From Oscillospiraceae bacterium (GTDB lineage Bacteria; Bacillota; Clostridia; Oscillospirales; Oscillospiraceae), in assembly GCA_031280855.1 (NCBI GenBank), contig JAITGH010000076.1:1-11169 (forward strand): 11,169 nucleotides of DNA. Reading direction: 5' to 3'. Shown here one piece after another: positions 5,780 to 11,169 of this stretch; positions within the stretch are counted from its first letter, which is position 1; each line of letters opens with the position of its first letter. A program made the translations under genes and the position numbers. The notes under the pieces were generated by a model, which saw only the letters and a list, made by a program, of their open reading frames with translations, searched no databases and was not told the origin of the DNA.

Positions 5780-8767
5780 TTAGTTTTGAGTTGCCTGACT
5801 CGCCAGATACGCCTCAATGTACGCGTCGTACACCTCGTCGTACTTGTCCTGATAGTACAGGTCGTACCACTCTTCGCGTATCGCGTCCTCGTACATCGGC
5901 GTCAGGAGGTTTCTGTCATATTCTTCGTACCCCGCATCTCCAACAGCGCCGACAGCCAGCAGGAAGCACGTGAAATTCGTGGCGGCTGTTTGCCCTGCTT
6001 CATTGTCCAGGTACCAGGCATTATCGATCATGTACGCATAGAGCTTAGCTTTCACAGCGGCATACGCCCCGGCGTGTTTGTAGTATTTGGAATCTATCAC
6101 GGCATATTGCCCATCTTCCGTTATTCTTCCATTATCAATTACATACGGCGCCATGTCCACAACGCCTTCATTCGCCCAATCAAATGCTTGTTGAAAAACC
6201 AACTGGTTAACATAGGACGTGGCGGTGCTTTGCGCTTCCGCCTCAGCGGCGGCTATCACCTCGGCGGGGATCACCGCAACCTGCTCGAAGTTGACGGTGA
6301 ACGACCGCGCCGCGCCGACCGCGCCGGAATTCGCGTTCAGCAGACGGAACTGATACGTCCCGTTGATGTCGTTCGCGCGCTCGAGCGTGTAGCTAGTGTT
6401 AGAATCAAGCGTCGTCCACTCGCCGCCGTCAACCGAAACCTGCACATAGTACGACGCGTAGCTGCTGGCGAACGTGAACGTCAGATCGGCTGTCAGCTCT
6501 GCGCCGGAGGTCACCTTTTTGCCGCCGGACGTCGCCGAAAGCGTCAGGTTCGGCTTCGCGCCGCTGATTGTGAAGGAGTCAGAAAGCTGGGTGACGTTGC
6601 CGAACGTGTCCGCCGCGCTGACGAGGTCGAATTCGCCGTCGCCTGTGAACGAGATTGTCCGCGCTGAGGCCGTCGTAGCCGCTGTGCCGTCCTTCGTATA
6701 CGCAACGGTGACCGCCTTATCGAATATGAACTTCACGGTACCCGCATACGCGGTGTAGCCGTTTTCAAGCGTGGCGGGTGATTCCTGCAATACCGGAGCC
6801 GCCTTGTCGATCGACACCGCGCCGAATGTTACGGCTTTCTCGACGCCGTAGGCGGTAACCGCCTTGAAGCGGACGACGCTGTTGTAAAGCTCTCCCGCTT
6901 TACCGGTAAGAGTCCACTCGACATACTTACCGACGTCCCCATTCGGCTTGAGCGACGTATCGGCGAACTTCTTCCAGGTCGTGCCGTTGTCCTCGCTGTA
7001 GTAGACCGCATTGGTCGCGGCGTTTACGTCCAGCTTGAAGTAGACTTTCGCGTTCGCGCCGCCGATTTTTTGGTTCTTGACGTATTCCGCGCCGTTCTTG
7101 TTGCCGACTTTCGCCGCGACCGCAAGTGTCGGCGCCGCGTTGTCGATCTCGACGTTGAACGTCCACGTGTTGCCGCCATACGCCAGCGTGCCTGTGTACG
7201 CCGTGCCCGGCACCATTGACTGCGTGACGGCTACGGTTTTGCCGCTATCCGTCTCCTTGAACGTGAGCGTCGCGCCGTCGTAGTACAGCGGCGCTATCGT
7301 GTTGACGTACGTCCGCCCTCCGAGTTTCAGCGTCCCGTCCGGGGCGACTGTATACGCCTTTTCGCCGATTTTCAGCCATATGCCGCTCTGCTTCGAGGGC
7401 GTGTAACCCTTAACCGCGCTGATGTTGCCCGTGGTAGTGCTGATCGCGCGGAAGCGATATTGCTTGTTGATAACGGCACTGTCGCTCGGGTCGGGGTAGA
7501 TGACCAGCGACGAACCGTCGAGGTCGGTCCACTCGCCCTGCGAAGTGATCTGGTACTGATACTTGACGGACTTGTTGCTGTTTTCAGAGATATCCACCTG
7601 TATCGGGCCGTTTTTCAGGTCAACGCCCAGCGCCGTCTGCGCCAGCGTAATCTCCGGCTTCGAGAGGTCGATGATGAAGTCGTCAAGCGCCCTCGCGTTG
7701 CCGAGCGAGTCGTACACCTTGACGTCGGCGTATGTGCCCGCCTCGACAAATTTGACGGTGCGGATGTCAACGTCCTCGCGGACGACGGGCTCGCCGTCCA
7801 GCTTGTAGGTGACTTTGCCGTTCATGTAATTCTTGTCGGTGAATTTCCACGTCGCCGCCGCGCCGAACGCCGATTCTCCGGCGACAGCCGTCGGAGCCGC
7901 CGTCATCACCGGCGCTCTGTTGTCGATTTTCAGCGGGAGCTTCTTCGTCGTTCCGGTCACGCCGGATATGGAGATGAAGCGGAACTCGTAGGTGATTGTG
8001 AACTCTTCCTCCGGCCAGTTGTGGTAGTCAAAGATCATCCACTGGCCGGTCGGTCCTGTACCGCCGAAGTTGCCGTAGTTCTCCGGGCCCCACCCATTGG
8101 CTTGGAAAGCACTGTCTGTGGCGGTAGACGCGCCAATCCTCCACTGGCGCGAGAAGCCGCCGATGGGGTTGGTCGTCTGCATGTGCTTTAGGGCGATGCT
8201 GCCGTTCAGCCAGCCGTCGCCGCCGTTTAAGATGTCACCCTCTTCGTTCTGGATGATGTTCTCTGGCAGATTCCAGCCGGGGGCGGTATGCAGAGCCTCG
8301 TAGTAGCCCGGCATACTGTGGTTCTCCTGCGTCTGGTAGCGAACCTCCAGCTTGCTGGGTACGACCGTCGCGTCCACGACGATGTAGAACCTGTCGATGT
8401 AGCGGTTTTGCCCATTGTAGCCCTCGGCGTATTGTACGTCTACCTGGTAGCCGTAGTTGCCGGTCAGCCATGTGTTAGCGGTCGCCGGGAAATCCACCTG
8501 ATCCCAGATGAAAGTGATATTCTGCGAACGCTTCAGCGTAATCGTCTCCGCACCGGGGATCTTGATCTCTTTGAACTGGATCTTTGTCTTGAAGTATACC
8601 TGTTGCCCGCGTCCCGTGATCGTGGCCGTCTCCCCGCCGGTGCTGACTATGGTGATCGAACCGTCCTGATCCGCGGTCGCGGCCACGGATGTCAGCGGCG
8701 CGGCCAGCAGCAGCATTACCGCCGCCAGTACGATCGCGAGTACTCGCGATTTGTGTGATGTCTTCAT
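5780..8767 (-). CDS. Secreted multi-Ig-like surface protein with an unrecognised C-terminal domain
   Basis: A 995-residue exported protein. Residues 1-30 are a signal peptide (KTSHKSR, a Leu/Ala core, then LTSVA-AT). Residues about 31-280 form a beta-rich N-terminal region. Ig-like modules follow, each opened by a repeated strand: IDNRAPVM (about 280), IDLSKPEI (365), IDNAAPTL (539), IDKAAPVL (652) and ISGAKPNL (733). From about 835 to the end lies a different, helical domain rich in Tyr, Asp and Glu (ending YYQDKYDEVYDAYIEAYLAS). I see no LPXTG motif, SLH domain or C-terminal membrane helix, so anchoring is unclear. The start is the ATG at 8767, 6 nt after GGAGGG; the GTG at 8770 directly before it is less likely. 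It lies 108 bp downstream of the SLH protein gene, probably in the same transcript. Likely role: surface structure or adhesion; no enzyme motif seen. Confidence 0.85.
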   Translation of the reverse strand: MKTSHKSRVLAIVLAAVMLLLAAPLTSVAATADQDGSITIVSTGGETATITGRGQQVYFKTKIQFKEIKIPGAETITLKRSQNITFIWDQVDFPATANTWLTGNYGYQVDVQYAEGYNGQNRYIDRFYIVVDATVVPSKLEVRYQTQENHSMPGYYEALHTAPGWNLPENIIQNEEGDILNGGDGWLNGSIALKHMQTTNPIGGFSRQWRIGASTATDSAFQANGWGPENYGNFGGTGPTGQWMIFDYHNWPEEEFTITYEFRFISISGVTGTTKKLPLKIDNRAPVMTAAPTAVAGESAFGAAATWKFTDKNYMNGKVTYKLDGEPVVREDVDIRTVKFVEAGTYADVKVYDSLGNARALDDFIIDLSKPEITLAQTALGVDLKNGPIQVDISENSNKSVKYQYQITSQGEWTDLDGSSLVIYPDPSDSAVINKQYRFRAISTTTGNISAVKGYTPSKQSGIWLKIGEKAYTVAPDGTLKLGGRTYVNTIAPLYYDGATLTFKETDSGKTVAVTQSMVPGTAYTGTLAYGGNTWTFNVEIDNAAPTLAVAAKVGNKNGAEYVKNQKIGGANAKVYFKLDVNAATNAVYYSEDNGTTWKKFADTSLKPNGDVGKYVEWTLTGKAGELYNSVVRFKAVTAYGVEKAVTFGAVSIDKAAPVLQESPATLENGYTAYAGTVKFIFDKAVTVAYTKDGTAATTASARTISFTGDGEFDLVSAADTFGNVTQLSDSFTISGAKPNLTLSATSGGKKVTSGAELTADLTFTFASSYASYYVQVSVDGGEWTTLDSNTSYTLERANDINGTYQFRLLNANSGAVGAARSFTVNFEQVAVIPAEVIAAAEAEAQSTATSYVNQLVFQQAFDWANEGVVDMAPYVIDNGRITEDGQYAVIDSKYYKHAGAYAAVKAKLYAYMIDNAWYLDNEAGQTAATNFTCFLLAVGAVGDAGYEEYDRNLLTPMYEDAIREEWYDLYYQDKYDEVYDAYIEAYLASQATQN

Positions 8768-8777
8768 CACTTTCCCT

Positions 8778-8801
8778 CCAAATTTGGTAAATATTAACCA
8801 A
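8778..8801. promoter_or_regulatory. Two overlapping palindromes just upstream of the surface protein's ribosome binding site
   Basis: CCAAATTTGG (8778-8787) is a perfect 10-bp palindrome abutting the GGAGGG ribosome binding site. It overlaps TTGGTAAATATTAACCAA (8784-8801), an 18-bp palindrome with a single mismatched pair. The tight, loopless symmetry fits a DNA-binding dimer better than an RNA hairpin. The regulator is unknown, and I found no convincing -35/-10 pair nearby. Confidence 0.4.
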
Positions 8802-8808
8802 CTCGCCC

Positions 8809-8830
8809 GGGGGCGGGGTTTACTGCCCCC
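8809..8830 (-). terminator. GC-rich hairpin between the two surface protein genes
   Basis: GGGGGC (8809-8814) pairs with GCCCCC (8825-8830) around a 10-nt loop. It is in the gap between the two surface genes and lacks a T-run, so it may give partial termination or protect an mRNA 3' end rather than stop transcription fully. Confidence 0.35.
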
Positions 8831-8853
8831 AAGCTCGCTAAGTTACAATGGTG

Positions 8854-8872
8854 TTACGCAAGTTTTGCGTAA
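8854..8872 (-). terminator. Short perfect hairpin just after the SLH protein stop codon
   Basis: TTACGCAA (8854-8861) and TTGCGTAA (8865-8872) form an 8-bp perfect stem with a 3-nt loop, starting 3 bp after the TAA. GTGTTACGC is also repeated at 8851-8859 and 8873-8881. No T-run follows. Confidence 0.35.
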
Positions 8873-8875
8873 GTG

Positions 8876-10894
8876 TTACGCGATGGCCTCCAGCAGCCTG
8901 TGGAAGACCGCCGCTGCCTGGCCGCGAGTCGTACCGCTCTGCGGCAGGAAGTTCCCGTAGTCGTCGCCGTTGAACAAGCCCTCGCGGTAGAGCGCGTGCA
9001 CGAACTCGGCCGCGTACTCCGCGATGTCCGACTCGTCGCTGAACTGAGCGTCGGCGCGAGTCGTCGGCAGCGTCTTCGCGAGGAAATTCAGATACCGCCC
9101 GACGATCGCCGCGAACTCCTGACGCGTGACGAGCTGATCGGGCTTGAAGATCCCGTCGCCGTAGCCGGTCAGCAGCCCGTTGTCGCTGCCCCACTCGATG
9201 TACGGCGTGTAGTACGCCCCGAGCGCGACGTCGTCGTAGCGCGATCCGACAAACAGCGTCGTGTCAACGGCCGAAATCCGCCCGATTATCGTCGCCACCA
9301 TGCCGCGCGTCAGCGGTTCGCCGGGGCTGAAGTGCGTCGCGTCCGTGCCGTTCATGATGTCGTTTTGGTAGACGTACTCGACATCAGCGTAGAACCAGTC
9401 GTCCGCGAGTACGTCCTCAAAGATCGGCCACGGCTTGCCGCCCAGCGGGGTGTCGTCGTCGGGAATCGTGGTGGGCGAGGGGCTGGGCGATGCGCTCGCG
9501 CTCGGGCTGGGGCTGGGCGGAGTGGGCGGAGTGTACCCACCACCGCCGCCGCCGCCACCGCCGCCGCCGCTGTTTGCCGTCCATGTTGCGGTTATTATCT
9601 GATCGCTTGTGACGTTGGTGTAACTACCACCGATCCACCCGGTAAATGTGTAACCCTGGCGCGTCAGATTTGTGGGCGGCGTAGCGTTTGTGCCCTGATC
9701 GATCGTTTGCACAAGGGTACCGGATGCTGACCCGCCGGCAAGGTTGAATGTGACGGTGTACGTTTTGATCCACTTGGCGGTTATCTTTCGGACACTTGTG
9801 ACATTAGTGTAATCGCCATCCCAGCCGTTAAACCTGTAGCCCGTGCGAACCGGATCCGTAGGCAGCACAGCGCTGTCGCTATATTCAACAGATTGCTCAA
9901 GGTCGCCGCCGCCGCTTGCCGTTCCGTCGCCAAGGTCAAACGTGACTTTGAAGTACGCTTTGGCACCTGCTACAATGTCGTCCGGTTCACCGGTTGCTTC
10001 ATTTGTGTTGTTACTTATTGTTCCGCCAGTATGCTGCGATTGACCATCATGGTCACCTTCAAAATCGGCGACTCCGGCTCCCCAACCTTCACTCTTAGTG
10101 CCATATTGGTTCAGGTCATAGACTTTATTAGTCTCGATATCTCCTCCGGTTTGAGTGAAACCGCCACTTCCGGGTTTACCGTCCTCGTCGAGGAAATCGC
10201 TTTCGTTGGCGACACCGCCGCCCCAAACCGCGCTATTGCCGGAGATAGTTCCGCCGTCCATTATAAGCGTTCCGGAGTTCGAGATTCCGCCGCCAATCAC
10301 TGCCCAGTTTCCGGAAATTTCCGCGCCGGCTTTAATCGTCACGGTGCCGCCCGTCTCATTGCGGATCCCGCCGCCCTTAGTGGTGTAGTTGTTGGGGTCG
10401 ATGACAGTCTTCCCGTCAGTATCAAACGAGAATGCATTCCCGTTCCCGGTAACCTTTGCACCGGCGTCCAGTGTCAGCTTGCCTCCGGCTTGAACGAGGA
10501 TTCCCGCGCCTACATCACCTCTGCCGTCCGTGATGATCACGTTCTTAAGCGTGAGTTCGCCCGCAAGCTTATTGTCACCAGGTCCGGAGACGCCTATAAC
10601 CCGGCTGTTGTTCGTACCGTGAAGCTTAAACGGCGAACCTGTAGCACTTTGAATAGTTACGATCATGCCCTCTTCTATCCAGAGTGTGCTAGAGACCGCA
10701 ATATCGCCGTTTAAGACAATATTAACCCTGTACCCGTCTGCAGTGCCATTTGCCGCGGCGATTGCAGTATTCAAGTCGTCAAATGAGTTCACAGTAACCT
10801 CCACCGCCAGTGCGCTGAGCGGCGTCAGCGCGAGCAGCATAGCCGCCATGAGCGCGACTGCGGCTAACCTCTTGAACGTGCGTAAAAATTTCAT
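8876..10894 (-). CDS. SLH-domain cell-surface protein with beta-helix and InlB-type repeats
   Basis: A 672-residue exported wall protein. Residues 1-30 are a signal peptide ending LSALA-VEV. Residues about 31-305 contain repeated turns such as GGGIRNETGGTVTIKAGAEI and GGGISNSGTLIMDGGTISGN, typical of right-handed beta-helix surface proteins. Two InlB/Listeria-Bacteroides-type repeats follow (about 311-375 and 376-437), each with V-T-F near the start and G-Y-x-F-x-G-W. Then come an 11-Gly run (443-453), a Pro/Ser/Ala linker, and three SLH domains (about 487-540, 551-605, 616-672) with TRGM, TRQE and TRGQ at the TRAE position. SLH triplets bind pyruvylated wall polymer non-covalently. AAAGGGG (10909-10903) lies 8 nt before the ATG. 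A strong promoter and a leader of about 230 nt precede it. A structural or adhesive S-layer-associated role is inferred; no catalytic site is evident. Confidence 0.92.
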   Translation of the reverse strand: MKFLRTFKRLAAVALMAAMLLALTPLSALAVEVTVNSFDDLNTAIAAANGTADGYRVNIVLNGDIAVSSTLWIEEGMIVTIQSATGSPFKLHGTNNSRVIGVSGPGDNKLAGELTLKNVIITDGRGDVGAGILVQAGGKLTLDAGAKVTGNGNAFSFDTDGKTVIDPNNYTTKGGGIRNETGGTVTIKAGAEISGNWAVIGGGISNSGTLIMDGGTISGNSAVWGGGVANESDFLDEDGKPGSGGFTQTGGDIETNKVYDLNQYGTKSEGWGAGVADFEGDHDGQSQHTGGTISNNTNEATGEPDDIVAGAKAYFKVTFDLGDGTASGGGDLEQSVEYSDSAVLPTDPVRTGYRFNGWDGDYTNVTSVRKITAKWIKTYTVTFNLAGGSASGTLVQTIDQGTNATPPTNLTRQGYTFTGWIGGSYTNVTSDQIITATWTANSGGGGGGGGGGGYTPPTPPSPSPSASASPSPSPTTIPDDDTPLGGKPWPIFEDVLADDWFYADVEYVYQNDIMNGTDATHFSPGEPLTRGMVATIIGRISAVDTTLFVGSRYDDVALGAYYTPYIEWGSDNGLLTGYGDGIFKPDQLVTRQEFAAIVGRYLNFLAKTLPTTRADAQFSDESDIAEYAAEFVHALYREGLFNGDDYGNFLPQSGTTRGQAAAVFHRLLEAIA
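9536..9568 (-). repeat. GGN microsatellite encoding an 11-glycine linker
   Basis: Eleven consecutive Gly codons, mostly GGC with three GGT and one GGG, between the InlB-type repeats and the Pro/Ser linker before the SLH domains. Slippage by whole codons would change linker length without a frameshift. Confidence 0.9.
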
Positions 10895-11123
10895 CGTATG
10901 TTCCCCTTTGTAGTAAGATTAGCCTCTTTTGTTCTCGGGTTGGGGTTCCCGGTTTTCAGCCGCGCTGTTGACGTACAGCGTGGTGAGACGGCTCGGCCTG
11001 TCGGCGTTGCGAGTGTCGCACCTCCTTACGAGTATTCGGGGTTCAGGCGTGAGGGCGCGGGAGTTGCGGGGACGGGGGAGTTCGCGGACTCCGGAAAGGT
11101 TTACCTTCTTGGAGTTGCCCTTT
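10895..11123 (-). ncRNA. Long structured 5' leader of the SLH protein gene (candidate cis-regulatory RNA)
   Basis: About 229 nt separate the predicted start of transcription from the ATG. Reading 5' to 3' on the minus strand it contains a hairpin ACTCC/GGAGT (11115-11111 with 11092-11088) enclosing AAGGT/ACCTT, a G-poor, C-rich stretch, a strong AAGGAGG (11027-11021) without a well-placed start codon, and a second structure. In that structure AGCCG (10993-10989) pairs with CGGCT (10962-10958) and CGCTG (10980-10976) with CAGCG (10967-10963), around an 8-nt loop and with an 8-nt one-sided bulge. I compared it by eye with c-di-GMP, c-di-AMP and cobalamin riboswitches and saw no match. No function is assigned. 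Confidence 0.5.
10956..11021 (-). other. Possible 21-codon leader ORF after an AAGGAGG sequence
   Basis: GTG at 11021 opens a 21-codon frame ending with TGA at 10958-10956, encoding a basic, His/Gln/Arg-rich peptide (reads VRHSQRRQAE, then PSHHAVRQQRG; initiator Met). The Shine-Dalgarno AAGGAG runs directly into the GTG with no spacing, so translation from this codon would be poor. The frame spans the paired segments of the leader structure, so ribosomes here would disrupt it. It is reported as a possibility, not as a gene. Confidence 0.2.
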
Positions 11124-11129
11124 TTGCCT

Positions 11130-11159
11130 ATTATAGTGATTTAACTTAATAAGTATCAA
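11130..11159 (-). promoter_or_regulatory. Sigma-A promoter of the surface-protein locus
   Basis: On the minus strand: TTGATA (11159-11154), 18-bp spacer, TATAAT (11135-11130), in an AT-rich block unlike the GC-rich leader that follows. Transcription should start near 11123. It would drive the SLH protein gene and probably the following surface protein gene. Confidence 0.75.
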
Positions 11160-11169
11160 CACAAAAGTA

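Noticed and set aside
5786..6667. 293-residue plus-strand open frame, and others at 7460-8191 and 8873-9730
   Set aside because: They are Arg/Val-rich shadows of the minus-strand surface genes, with no start signal or known fold.
9536..9568. GGN tract as a phase-variation switch
   Set aside because: The unit is a triplet in frame, so slippage changes length but cannot switch the gene off.
9893..10714. 273-residue plus-strand open frame opposite the SLH protein gene
   Set aside because: It is the antisense shadow of a clearly coding gene with recognisable domains; no ribosome binding site and no protein-like pattern.
10895..11123. Known riboswitch (c-di-GMP, c-di-AMP, cobalamin) upstream of the SLH gene
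   Set aside because: None of the conserved core strings of these classes that I know could be placed in the leader. A covariance-model search is needed to be certain.
10898..11149. Plus-strand open frames over the right-edge leader
   Set aside because: They oppose a strong minus-strand promoter and structured leader, and lack ribosome binding sites.
1..11169. CRISPR arrays, insertion sequences, tRNA genes or phage genes
   Set aside because: I looked for spaced repeats, transposase-like frames, inverted terminal repeats and tRNA cloverleaf signals, and saw none.

Overview
The window looks like a piece of the chromosome of an endospore-forming, Gram-positive anaerobe of the class Clostridia, possibly related to Oscillospirales. 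Three things point this way: a V-type (A/V) ATPase operon, a YlbJ-type sporulation membrane protein, and a secreted protein ending in three SLH domains. GC content is fairly high, AGGAGG-type ribosome binding sites are strong, and GTG or TTG starts are common. This assignment is inference; the window holds no marker gene such as rRNA.

Layout from left to right. Positions 1-3639 (minus strand) hold the promoter-proximal part of a V-type ATPase operon, transcribed leftwards in the order subunit H, subunit C, subunit I, subunit K. Subunit K runs off the left edge. A consensus sigma-A promoter (TTGACA, 17 bp, TATAAT) sits directly against the first start codon. Positions 3782-4324 (minus) encode a small two-helix membrane protein of unknown function with its own good promoter, separated from the ATPase operon by a hairpin. 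Facing away from it on the plus strand is a ylbJ-like gene (4505-5698), preceded by a perfect SigE-type -10 element (CATACACT). A GC-rich hairpin at 5732-5759 lies between ylbJ and the next, convergent gene.

Positions 5780-11160 (minus) form a two-gene cell-surface locus. The promoter at the right edge (TTGATA, 18 bp, TATAAT) leads into a leader of about 230 nt with predicted structure. Then comes a 672-residue SLH-anchored protein (signal peptide, beta-helix-like repeats, two InlB-type repeats, Gly/Pro/Ser linker, three SLH domains). It is followed by a 995-residue secreted protein with several Ig-like modules and an unrecognised Tyr/Asp/Glu-rich C-terminal domain. The two were probably made together: one anchored to the wall, the other lacking any recognisable wall anchor.

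The most interesting unexplained items are the long structured leader with an orphan Shine-Dalgarno sequence, the unusual early position of the subunit C gene and possible leaderless transcription in the ATPase operon, the SigE-like element at ylbJ, and the C-terminal domain of the 995-residue surface protein. No tRNA, rRNA, CRISPR array, transposase or phage gene was seen.
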